Shown: positions 1 through 5,415 of the stretch, piece by piece
How positions within the stretch are numbered: position 1 is the stretch's first letter
Layout of the letters: each line of letters begins with the position of its first letter
Assembly: GCA_025457785.1 (NCBI GenBank)
Contig: JALOTS010000278.1
Coordinates: forward strand, 1-5,415
Length of the DNA stretch: 5,415 nt
Source: Pontiellaceae bacterium
GTDB lineage: Bacteria > Verrucomicrobiota > Kiritimatiellia > Kiritimatiellales > Tichowtungiaceae
Reading direction: 5' to 3'
Position numbers and translations under genes: made by a program
Notes under the pieces: generated by a model
What the model saw: the letters and a program-made list of their open reading frames with translations, nothing else
Told to the model about the DNA's origin: nothing
The model's database searches: none

Positions 1-1
1 G

Positions 2-163
2 CTGACATCCGGTGCGGAAGATGTGGATGCAATAAAACGGTTTCTTCAGGCCCGCTTACGTGTTACACCATCCATTGTGATCAGGCCGGAAGAGGAACTC
101 CGCCGCACCGTTTTTCCTGCCGCAAGCCGGAAACCAGTCCGTTTTATTGATCGGAGAAGTTAA
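2..163 (+). CDS. PaaK-like AMP-forming aryl/acyl-CoA ligase, C-terminal end (5' truncated by window)
   Basis: An open frame runs in from the window edge and ends at TAA 161-163, leaving 53 residues. They read like the C-terminal subdomain of phenylacetate-CoA ligase/F390 synthetase-type adenylating enzymes: a helix (EDVDAIKRFLQARL), the RVTPSIVI strand, then a basic RKPVRFIDRR tail, comparable to the family ending in which a Lys/Arg stretch precedes an I-D-x-R sequence. Family members activate aryl or acyl acids with ATP and load them on CoA or an acyl carrier protein in the cytoplasm. In aryl polyene-type clusters such a ligase primes the pathway with an aromatic acid; that role here is inferred from the neighbours. 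The catalytic N-terminal part is outside the window, so substrate cannot be judged. Only two bases separate its stop from the next start, and the next gene's Shine-Dalgarno lies inside its last codons, indicating one operon. Confidence 0.6.
   Translation: MTSGAEDVDAIKRFLQARLRVTPSIVIRPEEELRRTVFPAASRKPVRFIDRRS
153..156 (+). promoter_or_regulatory. Shine-Dalgarno for the radical SAM gene
   Basis: GGAG followed by a 9-base spacer before ATG 166. It sits inside the final codons of the upstream ligase gene, which supports the ATG at 166 and translational linkage of the two genes. Confidence 0.6.
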
Positions 164-165
164 TT

Positions 166-1638
166 ATGTCGTGTCATTCATTTTGTGAAGAGTCAGGTTT
201 CAGCCTCGAAGAAATCAAGGCCACTGCTGCCGCCGGTCGTCTGTTGACTCTGGAGATTGAGTTTTCCCAGCTTTGTAATTTCAACTGCCCTTACTGCTAT
301 CTGGATACCAAACCTGAAGAGGAACTGACTTCGGAAGAGGCCCGCGAGCTGATTCTGCAGGCCCGCGAGCTGGGCGCGCGCACCATTATCATTCTGGGCG
401 GCGAACCGATGATTTATCCGCGGATTCTGGAAAAGATACGCTTCATCCGGTTGCTGGGTATGAACGTGGAAATCTTCACCAACGGCAGCAACATGACGGC
501 GGAAAACGCCCGCGAACTGGCCGCAATGAATGTCAAAGTGGTGCTCAAAATGAACACCTTTGACCCGGACAAACAGAATCAGCTTTGCGGGATATACAAT
601 GCTCACCGGATTATTCAGGATGCGTTTGCGCATCTCAAAGCGGCCGGGTACGGCGAGGGCGGCAAGCCGATGGCCGTCAGTACGGTTATCAGCAGTGCAA
701 ATGTTGAGGAACTCGCTGAAATGTGGCGCTGGCTGCGCAGACAGAAGGTCGATCCCTATTTCGAAATGATCACGCCGCAGGGCTCCGCAACGGAAAACGA
801 CTGGCTGTATGTGGACTCCAGACGGGTTCATGACCTGTTTGAAGAAATCCGGGAAATCGACAGGACGGAGTTCGGACGCGTCTGGGATGCGCAGCCGCCG
901 CTGGTAGGTGCGACCTGCCTGCGCCACCAGTTTTCCTGCTACGTGAACGCCTACGGCAATGTCATGCCCTGTGTCGGCATCGATCTGCCGGTAGGGAATA
1001 TCCGTAAAAACAAGTTGGCCGATATTCTGCGCGACAGCGAAGTGATTCAGGATTTGCGGCGTTATCAAACCACGATCAAAGGCCCGTGCGCGACCTGCGA
1101 AAAAAGCGAGTCCTGCTACGGCTGCCGCGGCGCGGCCTACCAGTTGACCGGCGACTATCTTGGCTCTGATCCGCTCTGCTGGAAGAGTCTTGACCGGCAG
1201 AACGAAATCGACCGCCTGCCCATGGCTGTTGACAACCTGATTCCGCAGCGTGCACCGATGAAAATGGTGAACACACTGCTGTTTGTCGGCGAGCGCACTG
1301 CCGAAGTGGAAACGCTGATTACCCGGGAAAATCCGTTTTTAGACGATCAGCAGAATCTGGAGCCGGCCGCCTGCATGGAAATCATCGCGCAGGCCGCCGC
1401 CGCCCATAACGGTTTCCGCACGCGCCATCTTGCCGCACAGCCCGAAGGCTTTCTGCTCGGAGCCAAACAGTTGAAAATAACCGGTACGGCGCGCTGCGGC
1501 GACCGCCTGCGCACCACGGTTTATAAAGAGGCCAAACTCGGCGAATTCGGTGTGATCAGGGGATCGGTTTATAACGGCGATCAATGTATCGCCGAAGGCG
1601 AAATCAAAGTGTTTCATAAAGGGCAGGGGGCCGAGTGA
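166..1638 (+). CDS. Radical SAM/SPASM enzyme fused to an ApeP-like hotdog dehydratase domain
   Basis: 490 residues in two modules. The N-terminal part is a radical SAM enzyme: C37-x3-C41-x2-C44 binds the catalytic [4Fe-4S] cluster and G78-G79-E80-P81 is the SAM-binding GGEP motif. Residues about 250-340 form a SPASM-like auxiliary cluster region: C251-x12-G264-x4-C269, then C308-x2-C311-x5-C317-x2-C320 and a last C338, with an extra C258. Residues about 353-490 resemble the ApeP/COG4706 hotdog 3-hydroxyacyl-ACP dehydratases of aryl polyene clusters: IPQRAPM (359-365), NPF (389-391), the central-helix motif MEIIAQA with E405, and FLLGAKQL (429-436). The linker is only about 13 residues. The family's usual P-H-R is P-Q-R here, and no FabZ HFPG loop is present. 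The reading frame is continuous, so the fusion is not an artefact of a visible indel. Inferred role: a cytoplasmic enzyme that dehydrates, and by a radical step modifies, an ACP-bound or aryl intermediate; the radical substrate is unknown. Domain calls are strong; pathway role is moderate. Confidence 0.9.
   Translation: MSCHSFCEESGFSLEEIKATAAAGRLLTLEIEFSQLCNFNCPYCYLDTKPEEELTSEEARELILQARELGARTIIILGGEPMIYPRILEKIRFIRLLGMNVEIFTNGSNMTAENARELAAMNVKVVLKMNTFDPDKQNQLCGIYNAHRIIQDAFAHLKAAGYGEGGKPMAVSTVISSANVEELAEMWRWLRRQKVDPYFEMITPQGSATENDWLYVDSRRVHDLFEEIREIDRTEFGRVWDAQPPLVGATCLRHQFSCYVNAYGNVMPCVGIDLPVGNIRKNKLADILRDSEVIQDLRRYQTTIKGPCATCEKSESCYGCRGAAYQLTGDYLGSDPLCWKSLDRQNEIDRLPMAVDNLIPQRAPMKMVNTLLFVGERTAEVETLITRENPFLDDQQNLEPAACMEIIAQAAAAHNGFRTRHLAAQPEGFLLGAKQLKITGTARCGDRLRTTVYKEAKLGEFGVIRGSVYNGDQCIAEGEIKVFHKGQGAE
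1625..1630 (+). promoter_or_regulatory. Shine-Dalgarno for the LolA-like gene
   Basis: AGGGGG lies 7 bases before ATG 1638 and inside the end of the radical SAM gene. It supports 1638, not the downstream ATG at 1826, as the ancestral start; no comparable site precedes 1826. Confidence 0.55.
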
Positions 1639-1774
1639 TGAAATTCGGTTTAGTTTTTCCAATCCTTGGAATCGTTTTCCTCTCGCTGAGCCTTTTCAGC
1701 GAGGAGCCGGCGAACGGCTGGAAAAGCGCGGAGGCTCTTTTCCAAACTCTGGAAAAAAACTTTTCCACCATTAA

Positions 1775-1784
1775 AACCAGACTG
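1775..1784 (+). other. Inferred one-base deletion/frameshift site in the LolA-like gene
   Basis: Family-like sequence in the first frame runs to FSTIKT (last codon 1776-1778) and resumes in the other frame at about TAF (1781-1789). The second frame has a TAA at 1772-1774, so the change of frame must come after it. Restoring one base in the ACCAGACT stretch, for example a third C to read ACC-CAG-ACT, yields a continuous I-K-T-Q-T-A-F-T-E-E-K. Confidence 0.65.
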
Positions 1785-2267
1785 CATTTACCGAAGAAAA
1801 GAAGCTGAAGATTTTCAACCGGACGATGCGGCTGGAAGGACGACTTGCGCTGGAAGCCTCCGGGCGGCTGACCTGGCGGGTCGATACGCCCGTTCAATAC
1901 GTGCTGGTTCTTAAGGATAATGCGGCTTTTCAATGGGATGAAGAAACCCGCAAGGTGCAGCAGCTTCCGTTTTCCGGTAATCCCGTTTTCGAAACGGTGA
2001 TCACACAGATTCAGCAGTGGTTTTCCGGGCAGTTTGCGGCGCTGGAGCCCGATTATGACGTACAGATTTTAAGCGAAAATCCGCCGCGAATGGCGTTTAT
2101 TCCTCGCGACGGAAAGATGGTGGCCAAAGCCATCAGGACCGTCACGGTTTCGATTTGCACCGACCGGCGCTATGTCGAACAGATTGTCATTGAAGACATC
2201 AGCGGCGACATGACCTCGATTCTGTTTCACGACACCGTTCTGAACGAACCGATTGATCCGTCCGCAT

Positions 2268-2273
2268 GGGAGG
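2268..2273 (+). promoter_or_regulatory. Shine-Dalgarno deciding the GTG start of the exporter gene
   Basis: GGGAGG with a 9-base spacer to GTG 2283. The longer reading frame could begin at TTG 2253, but that codon lies upstream of this ribosome site, so GTG 2283 is preferred. Confidence 0.65.
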
Positions 2274-2282
2274 CTGCGCCTC

Positions 2283-4667
2283 GTGAGCCGTGACCGCTTT
2301 TCTGACGTGCTGCATTTTCTGCAGCGGCATAAACGGAGTTTTATCGCGTCCGTTATCGGGTTGCTGACGCTTGCGGCGGCGAGCATTTTTTTTATTCCGC
2401 TGGAGCATTCGCTTCTGCTGATGCTTCCAAAAAGCAGCGAGTCGCGGCGGATGATACAGTTTCTCGAAGAACTGGATTTCTCAGGGAAGGTGATTCTTTC
2501 GATTTCGCAGCCGAATAAAACGCTTTCCCGCGCTGAATTTTTGACACAGGTCGATGCCTTCGCCGGCAGTCTGAAACCGCCGCTGGTGACGAAAGTCGTC
2601 AGCCGGATGGACGACCGGCAGGTGATGGCCGACCTTCAGTTTTTTCTGCAACAGACTCCGGGACTGCTCGACGCGGAGGATTTTCAGACACTGGAAAAGA
2701 AGATCACGCCCGACGGAGCGGCGCGGATTCTTCGCAGCAAATATCTCCAGTTAATGAGGCCGGAAGGCTCTTTTACATCGGAAATGATCCGTCGCGACCC
2801 GCTGGATATTCAAACCCTGCTGATTGAACGCATTCAGCACATGACTGCCTCCTTCGGTTATACCATGAAAATCGAGGATCAGCACATTTTCAGTGCGGAC
2901 GGCAAACATCTGCTGCTGATTCTCGAAACACCGGTTTCATTTACGGACTCAAAGGAATCACGCGAACTGATCAACCGTCTTGAAGAAAGCCGCAAACAAT
3001 ACCTTTCGCCCTCCATCCAAATGGACACGGTTTGCGCCCATTTGCATAGTCTCGGCAATGAGGCAATTATCAAACGCGACATCGCCTGGACAGTGTCGAT
3101 CACGGCCGTCGCGTTTATGCTCCTGTTTCTGCTCTATTTCAAGGATCCGCGGGCCGGACTCATTTTTGCCATTCCGTTCGTCGGCGTGCTGGTCGCGGTT
3201 ACGCCGTCCGCGCTGTTGATGGGCGCGCTTTCGCCCATGATTCTCGGCTTCGGTTCCGTGCTCGCCGGGATTTCGGTGGACTACGGCATTCATGTCTATA
3301 TGGCCATACGGAAAGGAACCTCCGCCGTTGCTTCTGTGCGTGCCATTATCCGCCCGCTGGTGCTCGGCGCGCTGACCACGTCGGCGGTTTTCACCGGCTT
3401 TTTTTTCACCCGCATTGAGGGCTATCAGCAACTGGCCTGCATGGCTTTAATCAGCATTTTGACCGCGCTGGCGGCGGCGGTTTTTGTTCTGCCTTTGCTG
3501 ATTAAGCCGATTCAGGCGGCGGAGTTCCGTCGTCCGGTTCGATTCCCGGAACTTCCGCCGCGCCTGACCTCTGCGGTTTTCATACTGCTGATGCTCGGCA
3601 GTATTCCGCTGGCGGTGAGGATTCAGTTCGACGGCGATATCGCCCGGCTCGACGGATCAGGGCGGAAGGTTTTCGAAACCGAGGCGAGGTTCCGCGACGT
3701 GTGGGGCGGCGGCGAACAGGGGCTGGCCATTCTGGCGGTTTCCGGAACGGACGTTGAATCAGCACTGGAGAAAAACGACCGCCTGTATGATGCCGCATTG
3801 CAAAAAATCGGACGCTCTGAGCTGTCCAGCTTCAGCGCGGTCTGGAAATCCACCGCGCAACGCACCAAAAATTCCGAACAGTGGAAACAATTCTGGAGTC
3901 CGGAGCGGCAGACGGATTTAAAACAAATGCTGACGGAAAAGGGGCAGCCCTTCGGTTTCGCCGATGACGCGTTCGATCCCTTTTTTGAACAGCTTAAAAA
4001 ACCGTTTGTTCCGGCGGAAAAGCCCGTCGGAAATCTATTGTTCGATCAGTTGCAATCGCGTTATGTTCGGCAAAAAGACGGACTTGCGCAGGTTTTCACC
4101 TTTTTTCCGGATACACCCGAAAAGATTTCCGCCATCACTCCGCTGGCGGAGCAGATTGCGGGTTCGCAACTGGTTTCCCGCCGTGCTCTGGCGCTCAGCT
4201 TAAAAGAGGATTATACGGCGGAAATGGCGCGCATTACCGTCATGGCGGTTATGCTTATGCTGACGTTCGCATTTGTCATGCTGAAGAATGTGCGCCTCGC
4301 ACTGATTTCGCTGGCGCCCGCCAGTGCCGGCGTGATGGGCATGCTGGCCTTCATGGGGCTGCTGCAAATCGATATGAACGTGGTGAATCTCATCGCTGCA
4401 GTCGTGGTGATCGGATTGTGCATCGACTACGGAATTTATTATACCCACGCCTATGCGCACGGACTTCACGTCGGCACAACGGAAGCCGTCGCGCTTTCGG
4501 CCGGTGCCACACTGCTGGATGCCTGTGCGCTTCTCTTCGCCCGGCATCCGGCGCTTTTTTCGATCGGGCTGACGCTGGTCAGCGGCGTACTGACCGGCTA
4601 TTTAACCGCGCTGCTGGCGGTTCCGGCGCTCTGCCGGGTCTTTCTTAAAAAGCGAGGCGTTGCATGA
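2283..4667 (+). CDS. MMPL/RND-superfamily exporter (COG4258-like)
   Basis: 794 residues counted from GTG 2283, which overlaps the LolA stop by 11 bases and has a good Shine-Dalgarno. The layout is the MMPL/RND duplication: TM1 (about 21-40), a periplasmic domain (about 41-265), TM2-TM6 (about 268-407), TM7 (about 430-447), a second periplasmic domain (about 448-647) and TM8-TM12 (about 648-784). TM4 and TM10 each carry the conserved Asp-Tyr pair of the proton relay: GISVDYGIH with D333-Y334 and GLCIDYGIYY with D715-Y716. Both halves look intact, with no stop or frameshift. It is an inner-membrane, proton-driven exporter of hydrophobic or lipid-like molecules. Placed between a LolA-like gene and a lipoprotein gene, it matches the predicted exporter of aryl polyene-type clusters, so the likely cargo is the lipid or polyene made by the neighbouring enzymes (inferred). 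Hopanoid or other lipid transporters of the MMPL family are the main alternative. The last codon and stop overlap the next ATG (ATGA). Confidence 0.9.
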   Translation: MSRDRFSDVLHFLQRHKRSFIASVIGLLTLAAASIFFIPLEHSLLLMLPKSSESRRMIQFLEELDFSGKVILSISQPNKTLSRAEFLTQVDAFAGSLKPPLVTKVVSRMDDRQVMADLQFFLQQTPGLLDAEDFQTLEKKITPDGAARILRSKYLQLMRPEGSFTSEMIRRDPLDIQTLLIERIQHMTASFGYTMKIEDQHIFSADGKHLLLILETPVSFTDSKESRELINRLEESRKQYLSPSIQMDTVCAHLHSLGNEAIIKRDIAWTVSITAVAFMLLFLLYFKDPRAGLIFAIPFVGVLVAVTPSALLMGALSPMILGFGSVLAGISVDYGIHVYMAIRKGTSAVASVRAIIRPLVLGALTTSAVFTGFFFTRIEGYQQLACMALISILTALAAAVFVLPLLIKPIQAAEFRRPVRFPELPPRLTSAVFILLMLGSIPLAVRIQFDGDIARLDGSGRKVFETEARFRDVWGGGEQGLAILAVSGTDVESALEKNDRLYDAALQKIGRSELSSFSAVWKSTAQRTKNSEQWKQFWSPERQTDLKQMLTEKGQPFGFADDAFDPFFEQLKKPFVPAEKPVGNLLFDQLQSRYVRQKDGLAQVFTFFPDTPEKISAITPLAEQIAGSQLVSRRALALSLKEDYTAEMARITVMAVMLMLTFAFVMLKNVRLALISLAPASAGVMGMLAFMGLLQIDMNVVNLIAAVVVIGLCIDYGIYYTHAYAHGLHVGTTEAVALSAGATLLDACALLFARHPALFSIGLTLVSGVLTGYLTALLAVPALCRVFLKKRGVA
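4654..4657 (+). promoter_or_regulatory. Shine-Dalgarno for the lipoprotein gene
   Basis: GAGG with a 6-base spacer to ATG 4664, inside the end of the exporter gene. It fixes translation initiation immediately ahead of the heptamer repeat, so the repeat is translated. Confidence 0.5.
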
Positions 4668-5398
4668 AACTCGAAACTCTTAACTCGAAACTCTTAACTC
4701 TTAACTCGAAACTCGAAACTCTTAACTCGAAACTCTTGTTTTGTATCTCCATCATTTTTCTCTCCGGCTGCGCAACGGTCCCGTTTAAACCGGCGGCGGA
4801 AATCCCGATGGCTTCCGTTTCTGCCGACGAGGTGCGCACGCAATTTGCCCGTTCGCAGAGTCCGAAGTATGAGGCGGTGCAAAGTGTCGTTTTAGAAATA
4901 TTCGGGCACGAAATGACCGGACTGGGCTATCTTTCCGTCGATCAGCCTGCTTCGGCCTTTGCGCTTGCCTGCATGACCCCGATGGGCATGAAGCTGTTTG
5001 ATATTCAGGGGCGGGGCGATGCGGTCGAAACAATATTTTCCCTTCCGCAGTTTGGAAAACGCGAAGAGCTGGCCGGAGCCGTCGGTCTGGATTTCAAACG
5101 AACCTATTTTGAAAATATTCCGGACGAAGATGCCGAAATCCGCCGCGAAAAAAACCGGCTGATTTTTATTCAGCGACGGGAAGGCGGACGCACGGAATAT
5201 GACTTCGGCGGGCCGGACCGGATGCTGCTCGAAAAACGGATTTACAAGGGCTGGAAAATGACCTGCCGCATCCGGTACTACGACTATGTCGGACACGACG
5301 GCTTTTTCTATCCGCACGGCATTGTTATGCAGAACCGAACCCATCATTACCGGCTGCTTCTGCGGCTCAAATCCGTCTATCCTGCCCGTGCTGAGTAA
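4664..5398 (+). CDS. Outer-membrane lipoprotein, DUF3261/LolB-like, with repeat-encoded N-terminus
   Basis: 244 residues from ATG 4664, overlapping the exporter stop as ATGA. A lipobox L33-S34-G35-C36 follows a hydrophobic segment (FCISIIFLSGC), so the mature protein would be about 209 residues, lipidated at C36. The 25 residues before the hydrophobic core are unusual: they are encoded by tandem heptamers and read as a 7-residue repeat (KLETLNS, KLLTLNS, KLETLNS, then KLL). The mature part contains FALACMTPMGMKLFDIQGRG and, near the end, GIVMQNRTHHYRLLLRLKSV, resembling the half-barrel DUF3261/LolB-like lipoproteins found next to LolA-like and MMPL genes in aryl polyene clusters; this match is from memory and is moderate. 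Inferred role: outer-membrane acceptor or anchor in product export. An alternative start would be TTG 4736, just after the repeat, but it leaves no charged n-region and has no ribosome site. Expression could vary with repeat number. Confidence 0.8.
   Translation: MKLETLNSKLLTLNSKLETLNSKLLFCISIIFLSGCATVPFKPAAEIPMASVSADEVRTQFARSQSPKYEAVQSVVLEIFGHEMTGLGYLSVDQPASAFALACMTPMGMKLFDIQGRGDAVETIFSLPQFGKREELAGAVGLDFKRTYFENIPDEDAEIRREKNRLIFIQRREGGRTEYDFGGPDRMLLEKRIYKGWKMTCRIRYYDYVGHDGFFYPHGIVMQNRTHHYRLLLRLKSVYPARAE
4666..4735 (+). repeat. Tandem heptamer repeat, 10 units of GAAACTC/TTAACTC
   Basis: Ten perfect 7-base units in two versions, in the order GAAACTC (G) and TTAACTC (T): G G T G T T G G T G. 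The array begins at the third base of the lipoprotein start codon and ends just before its hydrophobic signal segment. All units share AACTC and differ only in the first two bases. Because 7 is not a multiple of 3, each unit moves the phase by one; three units give a 7-residue protein repeat. By direct reading, gaining one unit leads to TAA at 4786-4788 and losing one leads to TAG at 4893-4895, or to an earlier stop inside the array. Confidence 0.95.
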
Positions 5399-5405
5399 GC
5401 GGAAC

Positions 5406-5415
5406 ATGAGGCGCT
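5406..5415 (+). CDS. Possible start of the next operon gene (3' truncated by window)
   Basis: ATG at 5406, seven bases after the lipoprotein stop, followed by AGG CGC. Only three codons are visible and the upstream GCGGA is a weak ribosome site at short spacing. The tight spacing seen throughout the window makes another co-oriented gene likely, but no product can be named. Confidence 0.3.

Larger units (their letters stand above)
1638..2293 (+). pseudogene. LolA-like outer-membrane lipoprotein carrier, frameshifted
   Basis: Two consecutive frames together encode one LolA-like protein of about 218 residues, the usual family size. The first frame starts at ATG 1638 (overlapping the previous TGA by one base), encodes a signal peptide (MKFGLVFPILGIVFLSLSLF) and the first LolA helix (AEALFQTLEKNFSTIKT), then hits TGA at 1806-1808. 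The second frame is open from 1775 to TGA 2291-2293 and continues with TAFTEEKKLKIFNRTMRLEG, GRLTWRVDTP and, near the end, VIEDISGDMTSILFHDT, all in the order expected of LolA. A single base missing around 1775-1784 explains the break. LolA proteins carry lipoproteins across the periplasm; in aryl polyene-type clusters a LolA-like protein sits beside an MMPL exporter and is thought to help deliver the product to the outer membrane. If the shift is real, the protein is lost or is made only from an unsupported start at ATG 1826 (155 residues, no signal peptide). A sequencing or assembly indel is equally possible. Confidence 0.75.

Noticed and set aside
193..1068. 291-codon open frame on the minus strand opposite the radical SAM gene
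   Set aside because: Its translation shows no recognisable domain, it lies entirely opposite a gene with clear motifs, and it is best explained by codon bias in the + strand gene.
1754..1760. A AAA AAC slippery heptamer, in the correct phase and direction (-1) to join the two LolA frames by programmed frameshifting
   Set aside because: After a -1 slip the new frame meets TAA at 1772-1774, only four codons on, so it cannot reach the downstream LolA frame. The family-like sequence also stays in the first frame beyond this point (FSTIKT).
2253..2282. TTG at 2253 as the exporter start (ten extra residues)
   Set aside because: It lies upstream of the GGGAGG site at 2268-2273 and would make a longer overlap with the LolA-like gene; GTG 2283 has ideal spacing.
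1826..2293. An independent 155-residue gene starting at ATG 1826
   Set aside because: LolA-like residues continue in this frame upstream of the ATG back to about 1781, no ribosome site is seen, and a signal peptide would be lacking; a fragment of the frameshifted gene is the better reading.
2958..3431. 157-codon minus-strand open frame opposite the exporter
   Set aside because: A low-complexity His/Arg/Gly/Asn-rich translation typical of an antisense shadow of membrane-protein codons, with no independent support.
4666..4735. Heptamer array as a CRISPR array, attachment site or IS end
   Set aside because: Units are directly adjacent with no spacers, there are no inverted ends, no target-site duplication is visible, and no integrase or transposase is nearby.
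4645..4882. Minus-strand open frames over the heptamer array, with FELRVSS-type protein repeats
   Set aside because: The 7-bp array yields a periodic peptide in any stop-free frame; there is no domain, and the + strand has a good start, ribosome site and lipobox.

Overview
The window is a tightly packed, one-direction (+ strand) gene run from a diderm (Gram-negative-type) bacterium. It encodes outer-membrane lipoprotein handling proteins and a lipoprotein signal peptide. Base composition looks moderately GC-rich by eye. I cannot fix the taxon; Verrucomicrobiota/Kiritimatiellota/Lentisphaerota, Planctomycetota or a deltaproteobacterial-type lineage would all fit, and this is a weak inference.

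Layout: (i) 2-163, the last 53 codons of a PaaK-like AMP-forming aryl/acyl-CoA ligase. (ii) 166-1638, a 490-residue protein joining a radical SAM/SPASM enzyme to a C-terminal ApeP-like (COG4706-type) hotdog dehydratase domain. (iii) 1638-2293, a LolA-like periplasmic carrier gene broken by a one-base frameshift near 1775-1784. (iv) 2283-4667, a 12-TM MMPL/RND-type exporter. (v) 4664-5398, an outer-membrane lipoprotein whose first codons are made of ten tandem 7-bp repeats. (vi) 5406 onward, possibly the start of another gene. Junctions are stop/start overlaps or gaps of a few bases, most with a Shine-Dalgarno sequence inside the preceding gene, so this is very probably one operon. No promoter, terminator, tRNA, rRNA, CRISPR or insertion sequence is visible, and no non-coding stretch exceeds a few bases.

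The set (AMP ligase, ApeP-like dehydratase, LolA-like carrier, MMPL exporter, small lipoprotein) matches the ligase and transport half of aryl polyene (APE), flexirubin or xanthomonadin-type gene clusters, in which an aryl-primed polyunsaturated chain is built on acyl carrier proteins and anchored in the outer membrane. The departure from that plan is the radical SAM/SPASM module fused directly to the dehydratase. It suggests a radical-modified variant of this lipid/pigment pathway. Ketosynthases, ketoreductase and carrier proteins are not in the window and would have to lie outside it.

The main points for a second look are the radical SAM-dehydratase fusion, the heptamer repeat that could switch the lipoprotein gene on and off by slippage, and the LolA frameshift.
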